64,000 bases of DNA, taken from the NCBI RefSeq assembly GCF_029227915.1, contig NC_079884.1, forward strand, positions 28,398,001 through 28,462,000, in the 5' to 3' direction. This document shows, piece by piece, positions 21,877 to 35,735 of the stretch. The DNA comes from Hydractinia symbiolongicarpus. Its lineage: Eukaryota > Cnidaria > Hydrozoa > Anthoathecata > Hydractiniidae. Position 1 is the first letter of the stretch. Each line of letters opens with the position of its first letter. The notes beneath the pieces are model-generated. The model was not told where the DNA came from. It ran no database searches and saw only the letters and a list, made by a program, of their open reading frames with translations. Both the position numbers and the translations under genes were made by a program.

Positions 21877-24538
21877 TGTCACAAATTCGTACCAACATGT
21901 ATTTAGCGATAGTATTCGGATAATACTAAGTTGCATCGCTTTTATTAGTGAAACATTTGACTGTGGGACTTAATTGAACTGACTTTGGACTTTGACCTTA
22001 TAAATGTGATAAATGAGCCAGTTTGACTACAAGAAATAACATTCTTATTATTTTGACATGATTGCTGGAACCCAGCGATTACACTGGGCGCTGTGGTAGC
22101 GCTTTAGTAAAAAATTAGGATAAATAAGTCATTTTTTACTGTGGGACCAATCCTAGCCGTTAGCTCGCGTTGAAGAAATAGAGACAGTCTTAAAAAATAC
22201 CTTTCATTGAATTTCTAACGCTGTCAATCCGTTTGAGTTACAACGGTTTCGTCACATATTCGTACCAACATGTATTTTGTGATTTTCTTCCGATATTACT
22301 AAGTTGTAATGCTTTTAACAGTGAAACGATTGACTGTGGGAATAAATAGAACTGATTCTTGACTGTGACCTTATAAATGTGATAAATGAGCCAATTGGTG
22401 TCCAAAGAATAACATTCTTCTTAATTTGACATGATTGCCGAAATTCATCGATTACATTAGGCTCTGTGGTAGTGCTTTATTTAAAAATTTAGATAAATAA
22501 TTCTTTTTTTACTGTGGGACCAATCCTGTCCGTTAGCACGCGCTGAATAAATAGGAACAGTTTCAAAGACTACATTTCATTGAATTTCTGGCGGTATGAA
22601 TCCGTTTGAGTTACAACGGTTGTGTCAGAAATTCGTACCAACATGTATTTATCGATAGTATTCGGATAATACTAAGTTGCATCGCTTTTATCAGTGAAAC
22701 ATTTGACTGTGGGACTTAATTGAACTGACTTTGGACTTTGACCTTATTAATGTGATAAATGAGCCAGTTTGACTACAAGAAATAACATTCTTATTAATCT
22801 GACATGATTGCTGGAACTCAGCGACTACACTGGGTGCTGTGGTAGCGTTTTATTTAAAAATTAAGATAAATAAGTCATTTTTTACTGTGGGACCAATCCT
22901 AGCCGTTAGCTTGCGCTGAAGAAAGAAAGACAGTTTCAAAAACTACATTTTATTTACTTTCTAACGGTGTCAATCCGTTTGAGTTACGACGGTTGCGTCA
23001 CATATTTGTACCAACATGTATTTAGCGATATTTTTCCGCTATTACTAGGTTGCATCGCTTTTAACAGTGAAACGATTGACTGTGGGACTTAATTGAACTA
23101 ACTTTGGACTGTGACCTGATAAATGTAAAAAATGGGACAATTGGTCTCCAAGAAATAACATTCTTCTTAATTTGACATGATTGCCGGACTCAGCGATTAC
23201 ACTGGGCGCTGTGGTAGCGCTTCATTTAAAAATTTAGATAAAAAAGTCATCTTTACTGTGGGACCAATCCTAGGCGTGATCGCGTGCTGAAGAAGTAGCG
23301 ACAGTTTTAAAAACTACATCTCACTGACTTTCTAACGGTGGCAGTCCGTTTGAGTTATAACAGTTGCGTCACATATTCGTACCAACATTTATTTAGTGAT
23401 TTTCTTTCAATATTACTAAGTCGCATTGCTTTTAACAGTGAAACGATTGACTGTGGGAATTAATAGAACTGATTCTGGACTGCGACCTTATAAATGCGAT
23501 AAATGAGCCAATTGGTCTCCAAGGAATAAAATTCTTCTTAATTTGACATGATTGCCGGAATTCATCGATTACATTAGGCTCTGTGGTAGCGCTTTATTTA
23601 AAAATTTAGATAAATAAGTCTTTTCTTACTGTGCGACCAATCCTGGCCGTTAGCAATCACTAAATAAATAGGAACAGTTCCAAAGACTTCATTTCATTGA
23701 CTTTCCAGCGGCATAAATCCGTTTCAGTTACAACTGTTGCGTCACATATTCGTACCAACATGTATTTAGCCATAGTATTCGGATATTACTAGGTTGCATC
23801 GCTTTTAACAGTGAAACGATTGACTGTGGGACTTAATTGAACTGATTTTTTCACTGTGACCTTATAAATGTGAAAGTGAGACAATTGGATTTCAAGAAAT
23901 AACACTCTTCTTAATTTTCATGATTGCCGAAACTCAGCGATTACACTGGGCACTGTGGTAGCGATTCATTTAAAAATTAAGATAAAAAATTCAGTTTTTA
24001 CTGTGGGACCAGTCCAAGCCGTTAGCGCGCGCTGAAGAAATAGAGACAGTTTCAAATACTACATTTCATTGACTTTCTAACGGTGTCAGTCCGTTTGAGT
24101 TACAACGGTTGCGTCACATATTCGTACCAACATGTATTTAGCGATAGTTTTCGGATATTACTAGGTTGCATCGCTTTTAACAGTGAAACGCTTGACTGTG
24201 AGACTTAATTAAACTGATTTTGGACTTTGACCTTATAAATGTGATAAATGAGCTAAATTGACTACAAGAAATAACATTCTTCTTAATTTGACATGATTGC
24301 TGGAACTCAGCGATTACACTGGGCGCTGTGGTAGCGCTTTATTAAAAAATTAAGATAAATAAGTCATTTTTTACTGTGGGACCAATCCTGGCCGTTAGCT
24401 CGCGCTGAAGAAATAGAAACAGTTTCAAAAACTACATTTCATTTACTTTCTAAAGGTGTCAATCCGTTTGAGTTACAACAGTTGCGTCACATATTCGTAC
24501 CACCATGTATTTAGTGATTTTCTTCCGATATTACTAAG
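20757..24538. repeat. Long-range copy of 1,690-5,470 (offset 19,067-19,068 bp)
   Basis: Units 1809, 2064, 2437, 2810 match 20876, 21131, 21504, 21877, and units 3929, 4299, 4672, 5044, 5417 match 22996, 23367, 23740, 24112, 24485, all at 19,067-19,068 bp. Private variants recur, for example GGCGTGATCGCGTGCTGAAG and the ACCATTCCTGG at the left border. Units 3183 and 3556 do not match 22250 and 22623 although the spacing is kept, so two units in the middle were substituted. Confidence 0.8.
20876..21130. repeat. 255-bp short unit
   Basis: Deletion joint GACCTTAGATAAATAAG with TTA at 20997-20999, identical to the units at 435 and 1809. Confidence 0.9.
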
Positions 24539-27500
24539 TTGTATTGCTTTTAACAGTGAAACGATTGACTGTGGAAATTAACAGAACTGATTCTGGACTG
24601 CGACCTTATAAATGTGATAAATGAGCCAATTGGTTCCAAGGAATAACATTCTTCTTAATTTGGCATGATTGCTGGAATTCATCGATTACATTAGGCTCTG
24701 TGGTAGCGCTTTATTTAAAAATTTAGACAAATAAGTCTTTTCTCACTGTGGAACCAAACCTGGCCGTTAGTACGCGCTAAATAAATAGGAACAGTTCGAA
24801 AGACTACATTTCATTGACTTTCTAGCGGTATAAATCCGTTTCAGTTACAACGGTTGCGTCACATATTCGTACCAACATGTATTTAGCCATAGTATTCCGA
24901 TATTACTAGGTTGCATCGCTTTTAACAGTGAAACACTTGACTGTGGGACTTTGTTGAACTGATTTTGGACTTTGACTTTATAAATGTGATAAATGAGCCA
25001 GTTTGACTACAAGGAATAACATTCTTCTTAATTTGACATGATGGCTGGAACTCAGCGATTACACTGGGCGCTGTGGTAGCGCTTTATTAAAAAATAAGAT
25101 AAATAAATCATTTTTTACTGTGGGACCAATCCTAGCCGTTAGCGCGCTGAAGAAATAGAGACAGTTTCAAAAACTACATTTCATTTACTTTCTAACGGTG
25201 TCAATCCGTTTGAGTTACAACGGTTGCGTCAGATATTTATACCAACATGTATTTAGCGATAGTATTCGGATACTACTAGGTTGCATCGCTTTTAACAGTG
25301 AAACGATTGACTGTGGGAATTAATAGAACTGATTCTGGACTGCGACCTTATAAATGCGATAAATGAGCCAATTGGTCTCCAAGGAATAACATTCTTCTTA
25401 ATTTGACATGATTGCCGGAATTCAGCGATTACATTAGGCTCTGTGGTAGCGCTTTATTTAAAAATTTAGATAAATAAGTCTTTTCTTACTGTGCAACCAA
25501 TCCTGGCCGTTAGCAAGCACTAAATAAATAGGAACAGTTCCAAAGACTACATTTCATTGACTTTCCAGCGGTATAAATCCGTTTCAGTTACAACTGTTGC
25601 GTCACATATTCGTACCAACATGTATTTAGCCATAGTATTCGGATATTACTAGGTTGCATCGCTTTTAACAGTGAAACGATTGACTGTGGGACTTAATTTA
25701 ACTGATTTTTTCACTGTGACCTTATAAATGTGAAAGTGAGACAATTGGACTTCAAGAAATAACACTCTTCTTAATTTTCATGATTGCCGAAACTCAGCGA
25801 TTACACTGGGCACTGTGGTAGCGATTCATTTAAAAATTAAGATAAAAAATTCAGTTTTTACTGTGGGACCAATCCAAGCCGTTAGCGCGAGCTGAAGAAA
25901 TAGAGACAGTTTCAAATACTACATTTCATTGACTTTCTAACGGTGTCAGTCCGTTTGAGTTACAACGGTTGCGTCACATATTCGTACCAACATGTATTTA
26001 GCGATAGTTTTCGGATATTACTAGGTTGCATCGCTTTTAACAGTGAAACGCCTGACTGTGAGACTTAATTAAACTGATTTTGGACTTTGACCTTATAAAT
26101 GTGATAAATGAGCTAAATTGACTACAAGGAATAACATTCTTCTTAATTTGACATGATTGCTGGAACTCAGTGATTACACTGGGCGCTGTGGTAGCGCTTT
26201 ATTAAAAAATTAAGATAAATAAGTCATTTTTTACTGTGGGACCAATCCTGGCCGTTAGCTCGCGCTGAAGAAATAGAGACAGTTTCAAAAACTACATTTC
26301 ATTTACTTTCTAACGGTGTCAATCCGTTTGAGTTACAACAGTTGCGTCACATATTCGTACCACCATGTATTTAGTGATTTTCTTCCGATATTACTAAGTT
26401 GTATTGCTTTTAACAGTGAAACGATTGACTGTGGAAATTAACAGAACTTATTCTGGACTGCGACCTTATAAATGTGATAAATGAGCCAATTGGTCTCCGA
26501 GGAATAACATTCTTCTTAATTTGGCATGATTGCTGGAATTCATCGATTGCATTAAGCTCTGTGGTAGCGCTTTATTTAAAAATTTAGATAAATAAGTCTT
26601 TTCTCACTGTGGAACCAATCCTGGCCGTTAGCACGCGCTAAATAAATAGGAACAGTTCGAAACACTACATTCCATTGACTTTCTAGCGTATAAATCCGTT
26701 TCAGTTGCAACGGTTGCGTCACATATTCGTACCAACATGTATTTAGCCATAGTATTCCGATATTACTAGGTTGCATCGCTTTTAACAGTGAAACGCTTGA
26801 CTGTGGGACTTAATTGAACTGATTTTGGACTTTGACTTTATAAATGTGATAAATGAGCCAGTTTGACTACAAGGAATAACATTCTTCTTAATTTGACATG
26901 ATTGCCGGACTCAGCGATTACACTGGGCGCTGTGGTAGCGCTTCATTTAAAAATTTAGATGAAAAAGTCATCTTTACTGTGGGACCAATCCTAAGCGTGA
27001 TCGCGTGCTGAAGAAGTAGCGACAGTTTCAAAAACTACATCTCACTGACTTTCTAACGGTGGCAGTCCGTTTGAGTTACAACAGTTGCGTCACATATTCG
27101 TACCAACATTTATTTAGTGATTTTCTTCCGATATTACTAAGTTGTATTGCTTTTAACAGTGAAACGATTGACTGTGGAAATTAACAGAACTGATTCTGGA
27201 CTGCGACCTTATAAATGTGATAAATGAGCCAATTGGTCTCCAAGGAATAACATTCTTCTTAATTTGGCATGATTGCTGGAATTCATTGATTACATTAGGC
27301 TCTGTGGTAGCGCTTTATTTAAAAATTTAGATAAGTAAGTCTTTTCTCACTGTGGAACCAATCCTGGCCGTTAGCACGCGCTAAATAAATAGGAACAGTT
27401 CGAAAGACTACATTTCATTGACTTTCTAGCGGTATAAATCCGTTTCAGTTACAACGGTTGCGTCACATATTCGTACCAACATGTATTTAGCCATAGTATT

Positions 27501-30500
27501 CCGATATTACTAGGTTGCATCGCTTTTAACAGTGAAACGCTTGACTGTGGGACTTAATTGAACTGATTAAGGACTTTGACCTTATAAATGTGATGAATGA
27601 GCCAGTTTGACTACAAGAAATAACATTCTTCTTAATTTGACATGATTGCCGAAACTCAGCGGTTACACTGGGCGCTGTGGTAGCGCTTTATTAAAAAATT
27701 AAGACAAATAAGTCATTTTTTACTGTGGGACCAATCCTAGCCGTTAGCTGGCGCTGAAGAGATAGAGACAGTTTTAAAAACTATATCTCACTGACTTTCT
27801 AACGGTGGCAGTCCGTTTGAGTTACAACAGTTGCGTCACATATTCGTACCAACATTTATTTAGTGATTTTCTTCCAATATTACTAAGTTGTATTGCTTTT
27901 AACAGTGAAACGATTGACTGTGGGAATTAATAGAACTGATTCTGGACTGCGACCTTATAAATGCAATAAATGAGCCAATTGGTCTCCAAGGAATAACATT
28001 CTTCTTAATTTGACATGATTGCCGGAATTCATCGATTACATTAGGCTCTGTGGTAGCGCTTTATTTAAAAATTTAGATAAATAAGTCTTTTCTTACTGTG
28101 CGACCAATCCTGGCCGTTAGCAAGCACTAAATAAATAGGAACAGTTCCAAAGACTACATTTCATTGACTTTCCAGCGGTATAAATCCGTTTCAGTTACAA
28201 CTGTTGCGTCACATATTCGTACCAACATGTATTTAGCCATATTATTCGGATAATACTAGGTTGCATCGCTTTTAACAGTGAAACGATTGACTGTGGGACT
28301 TAATTGAACTGATTTTTTCACTGTGACCTTATAAATGTGAAAGTGAGACAATTGGACTTCAAGAAATAACACTCTTCTTAATTTTCATGATTGCCGAAAC
28401 TCAGCGATTACACTGGGCACTGTGGTAGCGATTCATTTAAAAATTAAGATAAAAAATTCAGTTTTTACTGTGGGACCAATCCAAGCCGTTAGCGCGAGCT
28501 GAAGAAATAGAGACAGTTTCAAATACTACATTTCATTGACTTTCTAACGGTGTCAGTCCGTTTGAGTTACAACGGTTGCGTCACATATTCGTACCAACAT
28601 GTATTTAGCGATAGTTTTCGGATATTACTAGGTTGCATCTTTTTTAACAGTGAAACGTTTGACTGTGAGACTTAATTAAACTGATTTTGGACTTTGACCT
28701 TATAAATGTGATAAATGAGCTAAATTGACTACAAGAAATAACATTCTTCTTAATTTGACATGATTGCTGGAACTCAGCGATTACACTGGGCGCTGTGGTA
28801 GCGCTTTATTAAAAAATTAAGATAAATAAGTCATTTTTTACTGTGGAACCAATCCTGGCCGTTAGCTCGCGCTGAAGAAATAGAGACAGTTTCAAAAACT
28901 ACATTTCATTTACTTTCTAACGGTGTCAATCCGTTTGAGTTACAACAGTTGCGTCACATATTCGTACCACCATGTATTTAGTGATTTTCTTCCGATATTA
29001 CTAAGTTGTATTGCTTTTAACAGTGAAACGATTGACTGTGGAAATTAACAGAACTGATTCTGGACTGCGACCTTATAAATGTGATAAATGAGCCAATTGG
29101 TCTCCAAGGAATAACATTCTTCTTAATTTGGCATGATTGCTGGAATTCATCGATTACATTAGGCTCTGTGGTAGCGCTTTATTTAAAAATTTAGATAAAT
29201 AATTCTTTTCTCACTGTGGAACCAATCCTGGCCGTTAGCACGCGCTAAATAAATAGGAACAGTTCGAAAAACTACATTTCATTGACTTTCTAGCGGTATA
29301 AATCCGTTTCAGTTACAACGGTTGCGTCACATATTCGTACCAACATGTATTTAGCCATAGTATTCCGATATTACTAGGTTGCATCGCTTTTAACAGTGAA
29401 ACGCTTGACTGTGGGACTTAATTGAACTGATTTTGGACTTTAACTTTATAAATGTGATAAATGAGCCAGTTTGACTACAAGGAATAACATTCTTCTTAAT
29501 TTGAAATGATGGCTGGAACTCAGCGATTACACTGGGCGCTGTGGTAGCGCTTTATTAAAAAAATAAGATAAATAAATCATTTTTACTGTGGGACCAATCC
29601 TAGCCGTTAGCGCGCTGAAGAAATAGAGACAGTTTCAAAAACTACATTTCATTTACTTTCTAACGGTGTCAATCCGTTTGAGTTACAACGGTTGCGTCAG
29701 ATATTTATACCAACATGTATTTAGCGATAGTATTCGGATACTACTATGTTGTATTGCTTTTAACAGTGAAACGATTGACTGTGGGAATTAATAGAACTGA
29801 TTCTGGACTGCGACCTTATAAATGCGATAAATGAGCCAATTGGTCTCCAAGGAATAACATTCTTCTTAATTTGACATGATTGCCGGAATTCATCGATTAC
29901 ATTAGGCTCTGTGGTAGCGCTTTATTTAAAAATTTAGATAAATAAGTCTTTTCTTACTGTGCGACCAATCCTGGCCGTTAGCAAGCACTAAATAAATAGG
30001 AACAGTTCCAAAGACTACATTTCATTGACTTTCCAGCGGTATAAATCCGTTTCAGTTACAACTGTTGCGTCACATATTCGTACCAACATGTATTTAGCCA
30101 TAGTATTCGGATATTACTAGGTTGCATCGCTTTTAACAGTGAAACGATTGACTGTGGGACTTAATTGAACTGATTTTTTCACTGTGACCTTATAAATGTG
30201 AAAGTGAGACAATTGGACTTCAAGAAATAACACTCTTCTTAATTTTCATGATTGCCGAAACTCAGCGATTACACTGGGCACTGTGGTAGCGATTCATTTA
30301 AAAATTAAGATAAAAAATTCAGTTTTTACTGTGGGACCAATCCAAGCCGTTAGCGCGAGCTGAAGAAATAGAGACAGTTTCAAATACTACATTTCATTGA
30401 CTTTCTAACGGTGTCAGTCCGTTTGAGTTACAACGGTTGCGTCACATATTCGTACCAACATGTATTTAGCGATAGTTTTCGGTTATTACTAGGTTGCATC

Positions 30501-31060
30501 GTTTTTAACAGTGAAACGTTTGACTGTGAGACTTAATTAAACTGATTTTGGACTTTGACCTTATAAATGTGATAAATGAGCTAAATTGACAACAAGAAAT
30601 AACATTCTTCTTAATTTGACATGATTGCTGGAACTCAGCGATTACACTGGGCGCTGTGGTAACGCTTTATTAAAAAAATAAGATAAATAAATCATTTTTT
30701 ACTGTGGGACCAATCCTGGCCGTTAGCTCGCGCTGAAGAAATAGAGACAGTTTCAAAAACTACATTTCATTTACTTTCTAACGGTGTCAATCCGTTTGAG
30801 TTACAATAGTTGCGTCACATATTCGTACCACCATGTATTTAGTGATTTTCTTACGATATTACTAAGTTGTATTGCTTTTAACAGCGAAACGATTGACTGT
30901 GGAAATTAACAGAACTGATTCTGGACTGCGACCTTATAAATGTGATAAATGAGCCAATTGGTCTCCAAGGAATAACATTCTTCTTAATTTGGCATGATTG
31001 CTGGAATTCATCGATTACATTAGGCTCTGTGGTAGCGCTTTATTTAAAAATTTAGTTAAA
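23740..31060. repeat. 1860-bp pentameric higher-order repeats
   Basis: Full copies: 23740-25599 (1860 bp) and 28207-30067 (1861 bp). Partial copies start at 25600 (four units, to about 26,890) and 30068 (three units, to about 31,060). Unit order: GTTACAACTGTTG subtype, GTTTTCGGATATTACTAGG subtype, GTACCACCATG subtype, TTCGAAAGACTAC-preceded subtype, AGATATTTATACC subtype. The period is conserved, but copies 2 and 4 switch to other subtypes before completing. Confidence 0.82.
26890..28206. repeat. Irregular monomers between pentamer copies
   Basis: Units 27088, 27461 and 27834 interrupt the pentamer order. Unit 26717 ends in a GCCGGACTCAGCG tail that belongs to another subtype, and 27088 and 27834 are GGTGGCAGTCCG subtypes. 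Spacing stays at 371-373 bp, so the change came about by in-register exchange. Confidence 0.7.
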
Positions 31061-31413
31061 TAAGTCTTTTCTTACTGTGCGACCAATCCTGGCCGTTAGC
31101 AAGCACTAAATAAATAGGAACAGTTCCAAAGACTACATTTCATTGACTTTCCAGCGGTATAAATCCGTTTCAGTTAAAACTGTTGCGTCACATATTCGTA
31201 CCAACATGTATTTAGCCATAGTATTCGGATATTACTAGGTTGCATCGCTTTTATCAGTGAAACGATTGACTGTGGGACTTAATTGAACTGATTTTTTCAC
31301 TGTGACCTTATAAATGTGAAAGTGAGACAATTGCACTTCAAGAAATAACACTCTTCTTAATTTTCATGATTGCCGAAACTCAGCGATTACACTGGGCACT
31401 GTGGTAGCGATTC

Positions 31414-31501
31414 ATTTAAAAATTAAGATAAAAAATTCAGTTTTTACTGTGGGACCAATTTAAAAATTAAGATAAATAAGTCTTTTTTTACTGTGGGACC
31501 A
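31414..31501. repeat. 44-bp out-of-register tandem duplication
   Basis: The segment from ATTTAAAAATTAAGATAA to GTGGGACCA occurs at 31414-31457 and again at 31458-31501, making the unit 416 bp. The two copies belong to different subtypes: the first has AAAAAATTCAGTTTTTAC, the second AATAAGTCTTTTTTTACTG with ATCATAGCC after it. It is therefore a misaligned joint between two subtypes rather than simple slippage. Confidence 0.85.
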
Positions 31502-31639
31502 ATCATAGCCGTTAGTTCGCGCTGAAGAAATAGAGACAGTTTCAAAAACTACATTTCATTTACTTTCTAACGGTGTCAATCCGTTTGAGTTACAACGGTT
31601 GCGTCAGATATTCATACCAACATGTATTTAGCGATAGTT

Positions 31640-32590
31640 TTCGGATACTACTAGGTTGCATCGCTTTTAACAGTGAAACGCTTGACTGTATGACTTAATT
31701 GAACTGATTAAGGACTTTCACCTTATAAATGTGATGAATGAGCCAGTTTGACTACAAGAAATAACATTCTTCTTAATTTGACATGATTGCCGAAACTCAG
31801 CGATTACACTGGGCGCTGTGGTAGCGCTTTATTAAAAAATTAAGATAAATAAGTCATTTTTTACTGTGGGACCAATCCTAGCCGTTAGCTCGCGCTGAAG
31901 AAATAGAGACAGTTTTAAAAACTACCTTTCATTGACTTTCTAACGGTGTCAATCCGTTTGAGTTACAACGGTTTCGTCACATATTCGTACCAACATGTAT
32001 TTGGTGATTTTCTTCCGATATTACTAAGTTGTATTGCTTTTAACAGTGAAACGATTGACTAGGGGACTTAATTAAACTGATTTTGGACTGTGACCTTATA
32101 AATGTGAAAGTGAGACAATTGGACTTCATGAAATAACATTCTTCTTAATTTGACATGATTGGCGAAACTCAGCGATTACATTGGCGCTGTGGTAGCGATT
32201 CATTTAAAAATTAAGATAAAAAATTCAGTTTTTACTGTGGGACCAATCCTAGCCGTTAGCGTGCTAAAGAAATAGAGACAGTTTCAAATACTACATTTCA
32301 CTGACTTTCTAACGGTGTCAGTCCGTTTAAGTTACACCGGTTGCGTCACATATTCGTACCAATATGTATTTGGGGATTTTCTTCCGATATTACTAAGTTG
32401 TATTGCTTTTAACAGTAAAACGATTGACTGTGGGAATAAATAGAACTGATTCTGAACTGTGACCTTATAAATGTGATAAATGAGCCAATTGGTTTCCAAA
32501 GAATAACATTCTTCTTAATTTGACATGATTGCTGGAATTCAGCGATTACATTAGCCTCTGTGGTAGCGCTTTATTTAAAAATTTAGATAA
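31640..32590. repeat. Duplicated block, copy 1 (offset 4096 bp)
   Basis: Units 31602, 31975 and 32344 match 35698, 36071 and 36440. Private changes shared only here are GACTGTATGACTTAATTG and AAGGACTTTCACCTTA (31685-31730 and 35780-35825). Confidence 0.82.
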
Positions 32591-32716
32591 ATAAGTCTTT
32601 TTTTACTGTGGGACCAATCATAGCCGTTAGTTCGCGCTGAAGAAATAGAGACAGTTTCAAATACTACATTTCACTGATTTTCTAACGGTGTCAGTCCGTT
32701 TGAGTTACAACGGTTG

Positions 32717-35697
32717 CGTCACATATTCGTACCAACATGTATTTAACGATACTTTTCGGATATTACTAGGTTGCATCGTTTTTAACAGTGAACCGCTTGA
32801 CTGTGAGACTTAATTAAACTGATTTTGGACTTTGACCTTATAAATGTGATAAATGAGCTAAATTGACTACAAGAAATAACATTCTTCTTAATTTCACATC
32901 ATTGCTGGAATTCATCGATTACATTAGGCTCTGTGGTAGCGCTTTATTTAAAAATTTAGATAAATAAGTCTTTTCTCACTGTGGAACCAATCCTGGCCGT
33001 TAGCACGCGCTAAATAAATAGGAACAGTTCGAAAGACTACATTTCATTGACTTTCTAGCGGTATAAATCCGTTTCAGTTACAACGGTTGCGTCACATATT
33101 CGTACCAACATGTATTTAGCCATAGTATTCCGATATTACTAGGTTGCATCGCTTTTAACAGTGAAACGCTTGACTGTGGGACTTAATTGAACTGATTTTG
33201 GACTTTAACTTTATAAATGTGATAAATGAGCCAGTTTGACTACAAGGAATAACATTCTTCTTAATTTGACATGATGGCTGGAACTCAGCGATTACACTGG
33301 GCGCTGTGGTAGCGCTTTATTAAAAAAATAAGATAAATAAATCATTTTTTACTGTGGGACCAATCCTAGCCGTTAGCGCGCTGAAGAAATAGAGACAGTT
33401 TCAAAAACTACATTTCATTTACTTTCTAACGGTGTCAATCCGTTTGAGTTACAACGGTTGCGTCAGATATTTATACCAACATGTATTTAGCGATAGTATT
33501 CGGATACTACTAGGTTGCATCGCTTTTAACAGTGAAACGCTTGACATGTGGGACTTAATTGAACTGATTAAGGACTTTGACCTTATAAATGTAATGAATG
33601 AGCCAGTTTGACTACAAGAAATAACATTCTTCTTAATTTGACATGATTGCCGAAACTCAGCGATTACACTGGGCGCTGTGGTAGCGCTTTATTAAAAAAT
33701 TAAGATAAATAAGTCATTTTTTACTGTGGGACCAATCCTAGCCGTTAGCTCGCGCTGAAGAAATAGAGACAGTTTTAAAAACTACATCTCACTGACTTTC
33801 TAACGGTGGCAGTCCGTTTGAGTTACAACAGTTGCGTCACATATTCGTACCAACATTTATTTAGTGATTTTCTTCCAATATTACTAAGTTGTATTGCTTT
33901 TAACAGTGAAACGATTGACTGTGGGAATTAATAGAACTGATTCTGGACTGCGACCTTATAAATGCGATAAATGAGCCAATTGGTCTCCAAGGAATAACAT
34001 TCTTCTTAATTTGACATGATTGCCGGAATTCATCGATTACATTAGGCTCTGTGGTAGCACTTTATTTAAAAATTTAGATAAATAAGTCTTTTCTTACTGT
34101 GCGACCAATCCTGGCCGTTAGCAAGCACTAAATAAATAGGAACAGTTCCAAAGACTACATTTCATTGACTTTCCAGCGGTATAAATCCGTTTCAGTTACA
34201 ACTGTTGCGTCACATATTCGTACCAACATGTATTTAGCCATAGTATTCGGATATTACTAGGTTGCATCGCTTTTAACAGTGAAACGATTGACTGTGGGAC
34301 TTAATTGAACTGATTTTTTCACTGTGACCTTATAAATGTGAAAGTGAGACAATTGGACTTCAAGAAATAACACTCTTCTTAATTTTCATGACTGCCGAAA
34401 CTCAGCGATTACACTGGGCACTGTGGTAGCGATTCATTTAAAAATTAAGATAAAAAATTCAGTTTTTACTGTGGGACCAATCCAAGCCGTTAGCTCGCGC
34501 TGAAGAAATAGAGACAGTTTTAAAAACTACCTTTCATTGACTTTCTAACGGTGTCAATCCGTTTGAGTTACAACGGTTTCGTCACATATTCGTACCAACA
34601 TGTATTTGGTGATTTTCTTCCGATATTACTAAGTTGTATTGCTTTTAACAGTGAAACGATTGACTAGGGGACTTAATTAAACTGATTTTGGACTGTGACC
34701 TTATAAATGTGAAAGTGAGACAATTGGACTTCATGAAATAACATTCTTTTTAATTTGACATGATTGCCGAAACTCAGCGATTACACTGGGCGCTGTGGTA
34801 GCGCTTTATTAAAAAATTAAGATAAATAAGTCATTTTTTACTGTGGGACCAATCCTAGCCGTTAGCTCGCGCTGAAGAAATAGAGACAGTTTTAAAAACT
34901 ACATCTCACTGACTTTCTAACGGTGGCAGTCCGTGTGAGTTACAACAGTTGCGTCACATATTCGTACCAACATTTATTTAGTGATTTTCTTCCAATATTA
35001 CTAAGTTGTATTGCTTTTAACAGTGAAACGATTGACTGTGGGAATTAATAGAACTGATTCTGGATTGCGACCTTATAAATGCGATAAATGAGGCAAATTG
35101 GTCTCCAAGGAATAACATTCTTCTTAATTTGACATGATTGCCGGAATTCATCGATTACATTAGGCTCTGTGGTAGCGCTTTATTTAAAAATTTAGATAAA
35201 TAAGTCTTTTCTTACTGTGCGACCAATCCTGGCCGTTAGCAAGCACTAAATAAATAGGAACAGTTCCAAAGACTACATTTCATTGACTTTCCAGCGGTAT
35301 AAATCCGTTTCAGTTACAACTGTTGCGTCACATATTCGTACCAACATGTATTTAGCCATAGTATTCGGATATTACTAGGTTGCATCGCTTTTAACAGTGA
35401 AACGATTGACTGTGGGACTTAATTGAACTGATTTTTTCACTGTGACCTTATAAATGTGAAAGTGAGACAATTGGACTTCAAGAAATAACACTCTTCTTAA
35501 TTTTCATGATTGCCGAAACTCAGCGATTACACTGGGCACTGTGTTAGCGATTCATTTAAAAATTAAGATAAAAAAATCAGTTTTTACTGTGGGACCAATC
35601 CAAGCCGTTAGCGCGCGCTGAAGAAATAGAGACAGTTTCAAATACTATATTTCATTGACTTTCTAACGGTGTCAGTCCGTTTGAGTTACAACGGTTG
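32717..35697. repeat. Mixed monomers, including a partial 1117-bp trimer
   Basis: Units at 32717, 33090, 33461, 33835, 34208, 34580, 34952 and 35326. Subtypes at 33835/34208 recur at 34952/35326 (offset 1117-1118 bp). Unit 33461 carries a 1-bp insertion (GCTTGACATGTGGG) and unit 34952 another (AGGCAAATTGG). Confidence 0.75.
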
Positions 35698-35735
35698 CGT
35701 CACATATTTGTACCAACATGTATTTAGCGATAGTT

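Larger units (their letters stand above)
16470..21910. repeat. Segmental duplication, copy 2 (offset 5958 bp)
   Basis: This is the partner of 10,510-15,700. From 20876 it contains an extra 255-bp unit, so the last matching units (14918/21131, 15291/21504, 15664/21877) sit at an offset of 6213 (5958 + 255). Copy 1 breaks off inside unit 15664, whereas copy 2 continues in the native GATAGTATTCGGATAATAC sequence. Confidence 0.85.

Noticed and set aside
26576-26776. 66-codon minus-strand open frame
   Set aside because: Open by chance because of a 1-bp deletion in one unit (TCTAGCGTATAAATCC near 26683). Neighbouring units of the same subtype do not keep the frame.
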